This document shows positions 27,731 through 36,715 of a stretch of DNA of 64,000 nucleotides, piece by piece; positions within the stretch are counted from its first letter, which is position 1; each line of letters starts with the position of its first letter. A model generated the notes under the pieces. The model was given only the letters and a program-made list of their open reading frames with translations. It was not told the DNA's origin and ran no database searches. The position numbers and the translations under genes are program-made. The stretch lies in assembly GCF_947495715.1 (NCBI RefSeq), contig NZ_CANLZU010000002.1, positions 1 through 64,000 of the forward strand, in the 5' to 3' direction. Source of the DNA: an uncultured Oceanisphaera sp. (GTDB lineage: Bacteria > Pseudomonadota > Gammaproteobacteria > Enterobacterales > Aeromonadaceae).

Positions 27731-29638
27731 TCAGGCGCCGATAATGCCGCCGTCTTCGCGGGTGATCATCATGACGCTGGAGCGGGGCGTGCTGTCGCCA
27801 CCCAGCGGGAAGTGGGAGCCGGCCAGATCTTCGCCCGGGTGCTGCACGCCCACAAACAGGGTTTTCTGATCCGGGCTGAAGGCGAGGCCTGTGATCTCGC
27901 AGGCAATGGGGCCGGTGAGAAAGCGGCGCACTTCACCGCTGGCCGGGTCGGCGCACAGCATCTGGTTGTTACCCATGCTGGCAAAGTCGCCTTCGTTGGA
28001 GTATTTGCCGTCGGTCTGTATCCACAATCGACCGGCCTGGTCGAAGCCGATGCCGTCCGGGCTGTTGAACATGTTGTCTTTATTGATATTGGCCGAGCCG
28101 GCATAGAGATTGTTCCGGTGCACGGTCGGGTTGCCGGCCAGCAGGAACAGATCCCAGTCGAATGCGGCGGCGGTGTGGCGGCCATTGGCCGGCTGCCAGC
28201 GCAGGATCTGGCCGTAATGGTTTTCGGCGCGCGGGTTGGGGCCGCCCACCGGCTGATTGTCTTTTACGCCGCGGTTCTTGTTGTTGGTCAGGGTACAGAA
28301 CACCACCGGCTCGGTGGGGTGGGCGGCTACCCACTCGGGTCTGTCCATGGTGGTGGCGCCGACCTGAGTGGCGGCCAGACGAGCGTGGATCAACACCTCG
28401 GCCTGGCTGTTGAAGCCGTTTTCCGGCGTCAGGCCGTTTTTGCCGAAGGTCAGTTCCAGCCATTCCCCCTTACCCTTGAGCTCGCCGTCGGCGGCGTCAA
28501 AGCGGGCCACGTACAAGGTGCCCTGATCCAGCAGGTCGCGGTTGGCCGCCATGTCGTTCGGGTTGTATTTGCCTTCACTGACAAAGCGATACAGGTGCTC
28601 GCCGCGCTCGTCGTCGCCCAGATACACCACCACATGGCCGTCTTTATCGATCACCAGCTCGGCGTTTTCGTGTTTGAAGCGGCCGAGTGCGGTGCGCTTG
28701 ATCGGGGTAGAGGAGGGGTCTTTCGGGTCTATTTCCACTACCCAGCCGAAACGATTGCACTCGTTGGGGTGCTTGGCCAGATCGAAGCGCTCATCAAAGG
28801 CATGCCACTGCCAGCCGGCGTCCTCTAGACCTATGCCGTAGCGGGCCTGGGCCGGGGTGATCTCGGCCTGACCCTTGCTGCCGAAGTAGCCGTTGACGTT
28901 TTCTTCACAGGTGAGATAGGTGCCCCAGGGGGTCATGCCGTTGGCGCAGTTGTTGAAGGTGCCCAGCGCCTGTTCGCCTTTGGGATCGGCGCTGGTCTGC
29001 AACAGGGCATTGCCCCTGGCCGGGCCGCCGATGGCCATGGGGGTGTTGGCGTGGATGCGGCGGTTGTATTTGCCGTCTTTGGCAAAACGCCAGCCGTCGG
29101 CGCTCTTGTTCAGGGTCAGCACCGACACCCCCTGGGCGGCCTGGGCTTTTTTCACATCCTCGGCCGTCATCTGCTTGCCCTGATGGGCAAACATCAGCTC
29201 GTAGTTACAGTATTCGTTGTTGATGGCCAGAATGGCGGTGTCGTCGTTCAGCGGGAAGAAACTCATGCCGTCGTTGTTGTCGCCAAACTGACCCAGTTGG
29301 TCGGCGGCGCTGTTGCCGCCGCCGTTGATGAACTCGGCCACGTTGGAGAATAGCGGGTCGCCCCAGGAGATCAGGCGCTCGGCCTGGTAGCCGGGTGGCA
29401 CCACAAAGCTGTCGGCGGTGCTGGTGGGCACGGCCTCAAAGCCCAGCAGCGGGCTGGTGCCGGTGGCCGCGGCCATGGCGCGGGAAAGTGGCGAGGCGCT
29501 GAAAAAGGCCACGGCACTCAGGGCAGCGGCACCGCCCAAAAAGCGACGGCGGCTAAGGCTCTGTTCAACCATTCGGGTAAACTCGGGCACCTGAGTGCGG
29601 GGGTGGTTCTGTTCATCCTTCAGTTCAAACTGGCTCAT
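27731..29638 (-). CDS. phoX: PhoX-family (DUF839) phosphatase, Tat-exported
   Basis: PhoX-type enzymes are calcium- and iron-dependent phosphatases that release phosphate from organic esters outside the cytoplasm. The 635-residue protein has a twin-arginine signal (SRRRFLGGAAALSAVAFF near residue 30, cut after AMA). It continues with FNNCANGMTPWGTYLTCEEN (typical of the family), then VVEIDPKDPSS, KHENAELVID and YLGDDERGEHLYRF. AAGGATAA precedes the ATG. It stands alone. The specific name phoX is a family-level assignment; substrate is not proven. Confidence 0.85.
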   Translation of the reverse strand: MSQFELKDEQNHPRTQVPEFTRMVEQSLSRRRFLGGAAALSAVAFFSASPLSRAMAAATGTSPLLGFEAVPTSTADSFVVPPGYQAERLISWGDPLFSNVAEFINGGGNSAADQLGQFGDNNDGMSFFPLNDDTAILAINNEYCNYELMFAHQGKQMTAEDVKKAQAAQGVSVLTLNKSADGWRFAKDGKYNRRIHANTPMAIGGPARGNALLQTSADPKGEQALGTFNNCANGMTPWGTYLTCEENVNGYFGSKGQAEITPAQARYGIGLEDAGWQWHAFDERFDLAKHPNECNRFGWVVEIDPKDPSSTPIKRTALGRFKHENAELVIDKDGHVVVYLGDDERGEHLYRFVSEGKYNPNDMAANRDLLDQGTLYVARFDAADGELKGKGEWLELTFGKNGLTPENGFNSQAEVLIHARLAATQVGATTMDRPEWVAAHPTEPVVFCTLTNNKNRGVKDNQPVGGPNPRAENHYGQILRWQPANGRHTAAAFDWDLFLLAGNPTVHRNNLYAGSANINKDNMFNSPDGIGFDQAGRLWIQTDGKYSNEGDFASMGNNQMLCADPASGEVRRFLTGPIACEITGLAFSPDQKTLFVGVQHPGEDLAGSHFPLGGDSTPRSSVMMITREDGGIIGA

Positions 29639-29743
29639 TTTTAACTTATCCTTTGCTCACATGAGGTTACAACCACTGTATGCAGCTTAGGCTAGCGGCC
29701 GATAATGGCAGTTTGATAACAACAATATGACGGGAAGGTGACG

Positions 29744-30088
29744 ATGCGAATGGAGAGCGCCGACAGGCTGGCGAAGATAATCATCGGTTTGCAGGCGATA
29801 TTGATCAGCCTGATGTTGCTGGTGACCGCCTGGTTCATGCAGCAGGGGGAGGCGACGGAACAGGCACTGCAAGGGCCCCTGCTATGGCTGTTTATGGCCT
29901 TGCTGGTGGCGGCCTGGCTGTGGCTGTGTCGTCGTGCCTGGTATGGTTATTTATCGTCGCAGGGCATGCGGGTGCAATGGCCGTTCTGGGTGTTGGTGGC
30001 GGTGCAGTTACCGTCTTTTCCGCTGGGCACCATCATGGGCGCCGGACTGATTTTTCTTAAACTGAAATACCACCCGCGGGAGTTATAA
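29744..30088 (+). CDS. Small integral membrane protein, function unknown
   Basis: The 114-residue product has three hydrophobic segments (about residues 10-30, 45-62 and 80-103), a charged loop WLCRRAWYGYLSSQGM between the second and third, and no signal-peptidase site. The ATG at 29744 follows GAAGG at 29734-29738; a GTG at 29738 would add two residues. It is divergent from the PhoX gene and convergent with the glycine-zipper gene. I do not recognise the family. Confidence 0.7.
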   Translation: MRMESADRLAKIIIGLQAILISLMLLVTAWFMQQGEATEQALQGPLLWLFMALLVAAWLWLCRRAWYGYLSSQGMRVQWPFWVLVAVQLPSFPLGTIMGAGLIFLKLKYHPREL

Positions 30089-30090
30089 AC

Positions 30091-30120
30091 GAACAGGCCC
30101 GCTGCATGGCGGGCCTGTTC
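30091..30120. terminator. Bidirectional terminator between convergent genes
   Basis: GAACAGGCCCGC and GCGGGCCTGTTC form a perfect 12-bp stem with a 6-nt loop, 2 bp after the stop of the upstream gene and 12 bp from the end of the convergent gene. Confidence 0.8.
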
Positions 30121-30132
30121 GGGTTCTGGTGT

Positions 30133-30609
30133 TTAGTCGTCCCAGTCATGGTGGCGATGACCATGACCACGGCGATGCTTGTGCTTATGCTTATGCTTGT
30201 GTTTTTTGTCGTGATAGTAGTGGTGCACTTCCTTTTCGCGGTGACCGTCACCGGAACGAGCACCCAGGGCCGAACCGGCACCGCCGCCGATGCCGGCACC
30301 AATCAGCTGGCCACTGTCACCGGCCAGGTTCTTGCCCAGCGCGGCGCCACCCAGGGCACCCACGGCGCCGCCGAGAGCGGCTTCGTTCTTGTTGCCTCTG
30401 TTGGCGGTGGCCGCACCACCGGCGGCGCCACCCAGGGCTGCACCTACCAGGGCGCCGGTATCACCGCCCATTTGTTTACCCAGCAAGGCACCGGCAGCGC
30501 CCCCACCGGCACCGCCGATAATGGTGCTGAGGGTTTCACCGGCCAGGGCCGGAGTGGCCGCCAGCATCAGTGGCAGCAGACCAAGGGCGATTATTTGTTT
30601 TTTCAACAT
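30133..30609 (-). CDS. Glycine-zipper outer-envelope protein with histidine/lysine-rich tail
   Basis: The 158-residue protein has a signal peptide (MLKKQIIALGLLPLMLAATP, cut after ALA) and a long run of GxxxG repeats (about residues 30-115, for example GGAGGGAAGALLGKQMGGD). It ends with a striking tail of alternating H and K/R (about 125-158). Glycine-zipper proteins of the YMGG type sit in the envelope and may oligomerise. The tail looks able to bind metals such as Ni or Zn, which is inference from composition. Confidence 0.8.
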   Translation of the reverse strand: MLKKQIIALGLLPLMLAATPALAGETLSTIIGGAGGGAAGALLGKQMGGDTGALVGAALGGAAGGAATANRGNKNEAALGGAVGALGGAALGKNLAGDSGQLIGAGIGGGAGSALGARSGDGHREKEVHHYYHDKKHKHKHKHKHRRGHGHRHHDWDD

Positions 30610-30789
30610 ACAGACTCTCTCTCAGACTGTTGATAATTTGGCCTGACTATACAAAGGTTCTGCAGCAAGGGAAGCGATATCGAATGGGTTATGTTTGAGC
30701 CTGTCGGGAGTGAAATTAATTAAGGTGTTGTTTTATATCAGTTTTATTTTTTACTGACTTGCAGGCGACCAGCCGTGACCGACAGATTT

Positions 30790-31095
30790 TGACCGTTGAT
30801 GCGGTTATCAGTCCCGGAACAGCCACACCAGGGTACGCAACCCCTGCTGGCCGTAGCGGGCCAGCCGGTCGAAGCGGCTGCGTTCTATCGGCAGATACTG
30901 CTTGTCGACCGGGCTTTCACCGGCCGCTTCGTCGATATCCGGGTCGTGGATATAGACGAATTCCTTGTCGATGGCGCATCGGCGTGCTCAACCACAAGCC
31001 TGTCTTCGCCTGCAAGTACTTTATGGTAAAAGGCCACTGGCAGATCTATCGCCATAACGGCGGCGGCAAGGAAGCGGATTCCGGCTGTTCTATGA
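30790..31095 (+). pseudogene. Remnant of a RimK-like ATP-grasp ligase
   Basis: One frame reads CRWRIGVLNHKPVFACKYFM, followed by VKGHWQIYRHNGGGKEADSG, which is the core of RimK-type ATP-grasp proteins (DWRIGVLN...PLFACKYYM...GHWQIY). Just upstream, a different frame reads VVDIDEFLVD, as expected for the preceding strand, so a frameshift or small deletion separates them near 30965. No intact N-terminus or C-terminus is present. The rest of 30610-31282 holds repeats but no supported gene. Confidence 0.55.
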
Positions 31096-31130
31096 ACCCC
31101 GGCCTGAAACGATGCGCCATCTTGCCGGTT

Positions 31131-31220
31131 TCGTAGGGTCCATTTCAATGGACCAGGCGCGTCATCATGTAACGATGTGGTCGAATACTCACACCTAAAA
31201 ATAAGTCGACCCTACGAAAA
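31131..31220. repeat. GGTC-palindrome element flanked by CGTAG/CTACG
   Basis: An 18-bp perfect palindrome (GGTCCATTTCAATGGACC, 31137-31154) is preceded by TCGTAG, and GACCCTACGA recurs in inverted orientation near 31208. Similar palindromes with CTACG lie at 35395-35412 and 45824-45841. The function is unknown; it follows the RimK-like remnant. Confidence 0.6.
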
Positions 31221-31282
31221 ACGGCGCCTGCAGGCGCCGCGAACTGGCACCCTTGCCTTGGCGAGGGTGTCATCTTGAGTAT

Positions 31283-31753
31283 TTACAAAAAATCCCGTTC
31301 GCCGCGGCGCAGTGGGTCCGGCTTGGGCTCGCCGGCGGCACAGAAGTCGAGCGAGGCCGAGTTCAGGCAATAGCGCAGGCCGGTGGGGGCGGGGCCATCC
31401 GGAAACACATGGCCCATGTGGCCGTCGCAGCGACGACAACGAATCTCTACCCGTCGCATGCCGTGGCTGACGTCCGCCAACTCGAGAATATGATCCGGAT
31501 GATAGGGCGCATAAAAGCTGGGCCAGCCGGAGCCGGATTCGAATTTACAGGCCGAAGAAAACAGCGGCAGGGCGCACAGCTTGCACACATAGCAGCCGTC
31601 CTGATGGTTATCGAGCAAACCGCCGCAGAAAGGGGCTTCCGTCCCCTGACTCAGTAAAATCCGTTTTTCATCCGCACTCAGTTGCGCGGCCAGTTGCTGC
31701 AACTGCTCGTCGGTGGGTGGGCTCAGATCGTAGGGGCTGGGAGTTTGTGCCAT
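31283..31753 (-). CDS. msrB: Peptide methionine (R)-S-oxide reductase MsrB
   Basis: MsrB repairs the R epimer of oxidised methionine. The 156-residue protein has two zinc CxxC pairs (CYVCKLC and CRRCDGHMGHVF), FESGSGWPSFY, and the catalytic cysteine in RYCLNSASLDF near the C-terminus. It starts 2 bp after msrA, so the two are cotranscribed and together repair both epimers. The N-terminal extension of about 25 residues (PYDLSPPTDEQ) is common. Confidence 0.96.
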   Translation of the reverse strand: MAQTPSPYDLSPPTDEQLQQLAAQLSADEKRILLSQGTEAPFCGGLLDNHQDGCYVCKLCALPLFSSACKFESGSGWPSFYAPYHPDHILELADVSHGMRRVEIRCRRCDGHMGHVFPDGPAPTGLRYCLNSASLDFCAAGEPKPDPLRRGERDFL

Positions 31754-31755
31754 GG

Positions 31756-32373
31756 TTACAGATCCTTTTTCAGCCGATGCTTGAAGAAATGCTGCACCTT
31801 GGCCACCTTGGGCTGGGCAACGGCGGCGATATAAGGCTGATTGGGATTGATCGCCGCGTAGTTCTGATGATAGTCCTCTGCCGGATAAAACACGGCCAAC
31901 GGCTCGAGCGTGGTGACGATGGGCGCCCGGAATACGCCGTTCTGCTCCAGCAAGGCAATATAGTCGGCGGCCAGCCGGCGTTCGGCGTCATCCTGATAAA
32001 ACACCGCCGAGCGATACTGGCGGCCACAATCGTTGCCCTGACGATTAAGCTGGGTGGGATCGTGGGCGATGCCGAAAAACACCTTCAACAGGGTGCCGGG
32101 GCCAATCAGGGCGCTGTCGTATTCGATGGCGATGGCTTCTGCATGATCGGTGGTGCCGCTGCACACCGCCTTGTAGTTGGCGGTGTCTTCGCTGCCGCCG
32201 GTATAGCCGGAGATCACCTGCTGTACCCCGTCCAGCTGTCGATACACCGCCTCGGTGCACCAGAAGCAGCCACCGGCCAGCACCAGGGTGCGTACGCCGG
32301 TGTTGCGCAAGGCGCTGTCGTCGGCATCGGGAAAGTCACCGGGTAGCAGGCTCAGCACGGAATCCGTCATCAT
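31756..32373 (-). CDS. msrA: Peptide methionine (S)-S-oxide reductase MsrA
   Basis: MsrA reduces the S epimer of methionine sulfoxide. Its catalytic motif GCFWCTEAVYRQLDGV is intact, followed by SGYTGG, NYKAVCSGTTDHAEAI and FFGIAHDPTQLNRQGNDCG. An AGGAG just upstream favours the tandem ATGs at 32373/32370 over the ATG at 32385 (which lies within the ribosome site), giving about 205 residues. First gene of the msrA-msrB pair. Confidence 0.95.
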   Translation of the reverse strand: MMTDSVLSLLPGDFPDADDSALRNTGVRTLVLAGGCFWCTEAVYRQLDGVQQVISGYTGGSEDTANYKAVCSGTTDHAEAIAIEYDSALIGPGTLLKVFFGIAHDPTQLNRQGNDCGRQYRSAVFYQDDAERRLAADYIALLEQNGVFRAPIVTTLEPLAVFYPAEDYHQNYAAINPNQPYIAAVAQPKVAKVQHFFKHRLKKDL

Positions 32374-32631
32374 ATTTCTCCTCATGGGTCGTTCGGCTAC
32401 GTTACCACAGCCAACAGCCAGGCTAAACGCCCTTGCACTGCCCGCCGCGTGTGCCCTGCAACAGACAGCGTTATTCTGCCTTTAGTTGCAAAGAAAGTGG
32501 CAGTGAGTCATTGCCTGCGGCTCGCCCCCTGCAGTTATATGGCTAAGGTACTGCCAGATAGAGCGTTTTGCTGTTGCTGCTTTTGCCATCCTGCTAGTCT
32601 ATGCGCCTTTATGCTGAATGTCGGAATCATC

Positions 32632-33414
32632 ATGGAACTGGATTTGCTTACGCTGGGATTGCTGGCGCTGGCGGCGCTGCTGGCGGGCTTTATCGATGCG
32701 ATTGCCGGTGGCGGTGGCTTGATTACGGTGCCGGCGCTGCTGGCCACCGGCATGCCGCCGACCATGGCGCTGGCCACCAACAAACTGCAAAGCAGCTTCG
32801 GCTCGTTCTCGGCCACCTTTTACTACCTGCGCCGGGGGCTTATCGACTGGCGCACCATGAAATGGGCGGTGGCCTGTACCTTTATCGGCAGCATGATCGG
32901 TACCCTGCTGGTGCAGCGTATCGACGCCTCTTTGCTGCAAAAGGTGCTGCCGTTTCTGCTGGCGGCCTTCGCATTGTATTTTCTGTTTTCGCCCCGGGTA
33001 GGGGATGAAGATCGCCAACGTCGGCTGGGTATCATTCCCTTCGCGCTGCTGATCGGCACCGGGGTGGGTTTTTATGACGGCTTCTTCGGCCCCGGTACCG
33101 GCTCCTTCTTCGCGCTGGGGTTTATTGCTCTGGCCGGCTTCAGCATGGCCAAGGCCACGGCCCATACCAAGTTGCTCAATTTCACCTCCAACATCGCCTC
33201 GCTGCTGTTCTTTATTCTCGGCGGTCAGGTGGTCTGGGTGGCGGGTTTGTCGATGGCGCTGGGGCAGTTTGTCGGCGCCCGGCTGGGCTCCAACATGGTG
33301 GTGACCCGGGGTACCCGTATCATCAAACCCATGCTGGTGACGGTGTCATTGGTGATGTCGGTACGCCTGCTGTGGCAACAATATCCGGCCTGGTTTGCCT
33401 GGGTACCCCTGTGA
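32632..33414 (+). CDS. yfcA: TSUP-family membrane permease YfcA
   Basis: The 260-residue protein matches E. coli YfcA, a TauE/SafE-type transporter for small anions such as sulfite or organosulfonates; the real substrate is unknown. Motifs: AGFIDAIAGGGGLITVPALL, ALATNKLQSSFGS, GFYDGFFGPGTGSFFALGF and AHTKLLNFTSNIASL, in a duplicated four-helix layout. The chosen ATG opens the first helix; an alternative ATG lies 7 codons earlier. Its TGA overlaps the btuC ATG. No gene is seen in 32386-32631. Confidence 0.93.
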   Translation: MELDLLTLGLLALAALLAGFIDAIAGGGGLITVPALLATGMPPTMALATNKLQSSFGSFSATFYYLRRGLIDWRTMKWAVACTFIGSMIGTLLVQRIDASLLQKVLPFLLAAFALYFLFSPRVGDEDRQRRLGIIPFALLIGTGVGFYDGFFGPGTGSFFALGFIALAGFSMAKATAHTKLLNFTSNIASLLFFILGGQVVWVAGLSMALGQFVGARLGSNMVVTRGTRIIKPMLVTVSLVMSVRLLWQQYPAWFAWVPL

Positions 33415-34415
33415 TGCTGGCAAGGCTTTTTAGGCAACAACAGCGCAAGTATCAATACTGGCTGCTGGGGCTGGGCCTGGCGCTGGTGGCGGCCATGTTG
33501 CTCAGCCTGCAGCTGGGTGCGGTGGGGGTGGGCATAGAGGCGCTATGGCAGCCGGTTTCCAAGTTGGAGCAGCAGGTGTTCTGGCAGTTGCGGCTGCCGC
33601 GAACCCTGCTGGCGGTGCTGGTGGGCGCCAGCCTGGCGCTGTGCGGGGCCGTGCTGCAGGTATTGCTGCATAATCCGCTGGCCGAGCCGGGGCTGATTGG
33701 TATTTCCAGCGGGGCCAGCCTGGCGGCGGTATTGACCCTGTCGCTGTCGGTGCATCTGGGCTTGAACCTGCCTTACTGGAGCTTGTCGCTGGCCGCCTTT
33801 GTTGGTGCCCTGCTGGTCACCCTGCTGTTGCTGGCGCTGTCGCGGCGCCGTCTGGGTCCTGGTGCGCTGTTGCTGTTCGGAGTGGCGGTGGGCATTCTGG
33901 CCAACGCGGTGCTGACCTGGCTGTTGTATCTGGCCGACGATGCCTCGCTGCGCAGCTTTCTGTTCTGGATGATGGGCAGCCTGGGCCACGGTCAGCCGCT
34001 GTCGTTGTGGTGGTGGCTGCCTGCGCTGCTTGCCCTGGCCTGGCTGGTGCGTCAGGGCCGGCGGCTCGACTTGCTGGCGCTGGGCGAACATCAGGCGCGA
34101 CTGCTGGGGTTGAATGTGCGCTGGCTGCAACCCCGGCTGGTGCTGGCGGTGTGTTTGCTTACCGCCTTCAGCGTGGCCATGGCTGGCCCCATCGGCTTTG
34201 TCGGGCTGGTGGTACCGCATCTGCTGCGGCTGCTGGCGGGCGGCAAGCAGCGCTTTTTGCTGCCCGCCTCCATGCTGGCCGGGGGCCTGGTGCTGACCCT
34301 GGCCGATGTGGCGGCGCGCACCGCGCTGACGGTGGGCGAGTTGCCCATCGGCGCCGTTACCGCCACCCTGGGCGCGCCGGTGTTCATCTGGTTACTGGTG
34401 CGTCGTCATGCTTGA
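33414..34415 (+). CDS. btuC: Vitamin B12 ABC transporter permease BtuC
   Basis: BtuC forms the inner-membrane channel for cobalamin with BtuD. The 333-residue protein has about ten membrane segments and the family motif LPRTLLAVLVGASLALCGAV followed by LQVLLHNPLAEPGLIGISSG, and AGPIGFVGLVVPHLLRLL near the C-terminal third (the BtuD coupling helix). The ATG overlaps the yfcA stop, so expression is coupled to yfcA, an unusual partner. No periplasmic BtuF is in this operon and I saw no cobalamin riboswitch upstream. Confidence 0.92.
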   Translation: MLARLFRQQQRKYQYWLLGLGLALVAAMLLSLQLGAVGVGIEALWQPVSKLEQQVFWQLRLPRTLLAVLVGASLALCGAVLQVLLHNPLAEPGLIGISSGASLAAVLTLSLSVHLGLNLPYWSLSLAAFVGALLVTLLLLALSRRRLGPGALLLFGVAVGILANAVLTWLLYLADDASLRSFLFWMMGSLGHGQPLSLWWWLPALLALAWLVRQGRRLDLLALGEHQARLLGLNVRWLQPRLVLAVCLLTAFSVAMAGPIGFVGLVVPHLLRLLAGGKQRFLLPASMLAGGLVLTLADVAARTALTVGELPIGAVTATLGAPVFIWLLVRRHA

Positions 34416-35166
34416 GTTCGAGAATTTTATCCAGGCCCGGCGGGTCGGTCCCGTCAGCGGCGAATGTGCAGCGGGTCGGTTGACGTTGCTGATCGGCCCC
34501 AACGGCAGCGGCAAGTCCAGTTTGCTGACGGGGGCGGCGGGCCTGAGTGACAGCGACGGCAAGGGCCGGGTTCGGCTGGCGGGCAAGGACCTGTCCGGTT
34601 TCAGCCTGCATGAGTTGGCCCGGCACAGGGCCATGCTGGCCCAGCAGGCGGTCATGCCCCATGGTCTGCGCGGTTATGAATTGCTGGCACTGGCGGCCGA
34701 GCCGCTGGGCGGGGTGAGCGAGGCGGCATGCCGGGTGATGGCCGAGCTGGCGGGGCCGCTGGGGCTGGAGCCGCTTTACAATCGCCAGATCAACACCCTG
34801 TCCGGTGGCGAACAGCAACGATTACTGATTGCCGGCACCCTGTTGCAGGTGGATCCTGCCATCAACCCCGACGCGCGTTTGTTACTGCTGGACGAACCCC
34901 TGGCCGGGCTGGACTGGCATCATCAGCTTGCCACCCTGCGTTTGTTGCGCGGTTATACGCAGCGGGGGCTGGCGGTGGTGGCCTCCATTCACGACATCAA
35001 CCTGGCCTGCCAGTATGCGGACGAGATCTGGTGTCTGCACCGGGGCCAGCTGGCGGCGCGAGGCACACCCGAAGTGATCACCCCGGCGCTTATCGCCGAG
35101 GTGTTTGAGGTCAAGGTGCGGGTGCTGGAGCAGGACGGCTACCGGATTATGCTGCCGGAGGAGTAA
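34408..35166 (+). CDS. btuD: Vitamin B12 ABC transporter ATPase BtuD
   Basis: BtuD powers BtuC. The 252-residue ATPase has Walker A IGPNGSGKSSLL, the Q-loop LAQQ, the signature LSGGEQQRLLIAGTLLQ, Walker B LLLLDEPLAGLD and the switch histidine in SIHDINLA. It overlaps btuC by 8 nt. The C-terminus (FEVKVRVLEQDGYRIML) matches BtuD, unlike siderophore ATPases, which are the main alternative. Confidence 0.92.
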   Translation: MLEFENFIQARRVGPVSGECAAGRLTLLIGPNGSGKSSLLTGAAGLSDSDGKGRVRLAGKDLSGFSLHELARHRAMLAQQAVMPHGLRGYELLALAAEPLGGVSEAACRVMAELAGPLGLEPLYNRQINTLSGGEQQRLLIAGTLLQVDPAINPDARLLLLDEPLAGLDWHHQLATLRLLRGYTQRGLAVVASIHDINLACQYADEIWCLHRGQLAARGTPEVITPALIAEVFEVKVRVLEQDGYRIMLPEE

Positions 35167-35189
35167 AAGCAGAGATTAAAGCAAAGGAC

Positions 35190-35412
35190 CTACAGCAACC
35201 CCTCCCCAACCCTCCCCTTGCGTTGCACCCCGCCGTTATTCTGATCACTCTGAAGCTTAGGGGAGGGAGCAAACCAGCGCTGTGGCTACAGTTCGGCGCC
35301 GAACTGCTCCTCCCCCTTGGCTGCGGAAACACAGGTATGACGGTGGGTTATCGCCAGGGGGAGGCGGGGTGGGGTGTTAACGCATTGTTAATTCGGTCGA
35401 ATAAATTCGACC
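35190..35412. repeat. Composite intergenic repeat: two G/C inverted elements and a GGTC palindrome
   Basis: The first element pairs CCCTCCCCTTGCG with TTAGGGGAGGGAGC (about 35210-35272). The second pairs CTCCTCCCCCTTGGC with CGCCAGGGGGAGGC (about 35308-35365). A palindrome GGTCGAATAAATTCGACC (35395-35412) followed by CTACG ends the unit. The same modules appear in other order between bioB and bioF and near 45781-45845. Confidence 0.7.
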
Positions 35413-35450
35413 CTACGCTGCAGGTTTGCACCGGCGCGTTTTGGCTCAAT

Positions 35451-35562
35451 CTAATCCCTATTCCCTATTCCCTATTCCCTATTCCCTATTCCCTATTCCC
35501 TATTCCCTATTCCCTAATCCCTAATCCCTAATCCCTATTCCCTATTCCCTAATCCCTATTCC
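35451..35562. repeat. Tandem array of sixteen CTAWTCC heptamers
   Basis: Sixteen units of CTATTCC or CTAATCC run without interruption from 35451 to 35562. The last unit overlaps the 3' end of aroH and supplies its TAG stop codon. Confidence 0.95.
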
Positions 35563-36614
35563 CTCACCGCCTGATACAGGGTTTCCAGCAACTGCTCGGT
35601 ATCGCTCCAGCCCAGGCAGGCATCGGTGATGCTCTGGCCGAATACTTGCGCCTTGCCGTCCACTACCTCCTGACGGCCCGACTCGATAAAGCTTTCGGCC
35701 ATCACCCCGGCAATATGGCGGCTGCCGTTGTTCAGCTGGTTGCAGATGTCTTCGGCCACCAGCAGCTGGCGCTGGTGCTGTTTGAGGCTGTTGCCATGAC
35801 TGAGATCCACCACCAGCCGGGGTGACAGACCTACTTGTTCCAGTCCGTCGGCTGCCTCGGCCACGCTGTCGGCATCGTAGTTGGGGGCCTTGCCGCCGCG
35901 CAGGATCAAATGACCGAAGGGATTGCCGCTGGTCTGGTAGATGGTCATCTGGCCGTCTTTGTCCGGCGAGCAGAAAATGTGCGGGTGGCTGGCGGCGCGC
36001 ACCGCATCCAGCGCAATCTGAATGTTGCCGTCGGTGCCGTTCTTGAACCCGACCGGACACGACAGCGCCGAGGCCATTTCCCGGTGCACCTGAGATTCGG
36101 TGGTACGCGCGCCAATGGCGCCCCAGCTGATCAAGTCGGCAATATACTGCCCGGTCACCATATCCAGAAACTCGGTGGCGGTGGGCAGGCCCAGGGCATT
36201 GATGTCGCACAACAGCTTGCGGGCCAGCTGCAAACCGGTGTTGACGTCAAAGCTGCCGTCCAGGTGCGGATCGTTGATCAACCCCTTCCAGCCGACGATG
36301 GTGCGCGGCTTTTCGAAATAGGTGCGCATCAGGATGCACAGCTTGTCCGCGTATCGGGCGCGCAAGGGCGCCAGTCGCTCGGCATAGGCGAGGGCGGCGG
36401 TCGGGTCGTGAATGGAGCAGGGGCCCACGATGACCAGCAGCTTGTGGCTGGTACCGGCCAGAATGGCTTCAATCTCGGCGCGGGCGGTCAGCACCGTCTC
36501 GGCCATGGTGTCGGTCAGCGGGAATTGGGTATTCAGCTGGTGCGGGGTGATCAGCGCCGCCAGGCGGCGACTTCTCAACTCATCGGTGTTTAATGTATTG
36601 GTATCTAAGGACAT
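35556..36614 (-). CDS. aroH: DAHP synthase, AroH-like (tryptophan-sensitive type)
   Basis: This enzyme condenses phosphoenolpyruvate with erythrose 4-phosphate, the first step of aromatic amino acid synthesis. The 352-residue protein has IVGPCSIHDPTAALAYAERL, MRTYFEKPRT, WKGLINDP and GARTTESQVHREMASALSCP. LPTATEFLDMVTGQ and SPDKDGQMTIYQTSGNP resemble E. coli AroH more than AroF or AroG. The frame is open 87 codons upstream; the ATG at 36614 fits family length. Its TAG stop lies in a heptamer array. GCCGTGG/CCACGGC (about 36673-36695) precedes it. The isozyme call is by residue comparison from memory. Confidence 0.88.
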   Translation of the reverse strand: MSLDTNTLNTDELRSRRLAALITPHQLNTQFPLTDTMAETVLTARAEIEAILAGTSHKLLVIVGPCSIHDPTAALAYAERLAPLRARYADKLCILMRTYFEKPRTIVGWKGLINDPHLDGSFDVNTGLQLARKLLCDINALGLPTATEFLDMVTGQYIADLISWGAIGARTTESQVHREMASALSCPVGFKNGTDGNIQIALDAVRAASHPHIFCSPDKDGQMTIYQTSGNPFGHLILRGGKAPNYDADSVAEAADGLEQVGLSPRLVVDLSHGNSLKQHQRQLLVAEDICNQLNNGSRHIAGVMAESFIESGRQEVVDGKAQVFGQSITDACLGWSDTEQLLETLYQAVRE

Positions 36615-36715
36615 GGAGCTCGCTGCTATAAAGTCGGAGTGCCGTAGCACGATGTCCTTACCATAACGGAAAGCCGTGGCAGGGAAAACCACGGCGAAGG
36701 GATAAATCCGGGCGC

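Noticed and set aside
30759-31136. 125-codon frame taken as an intact gene
   Set aside because: Only its second half resembles a RimK-like core; the first half matches in another frame, so it is a pseudogene remnant.
32386-32631. Longer start for YfcA at 32449
   Set aside because: The added 61 residues lack family similarity; the permease begins at MELDLL, with MLNVGII as the only plausible alternative.
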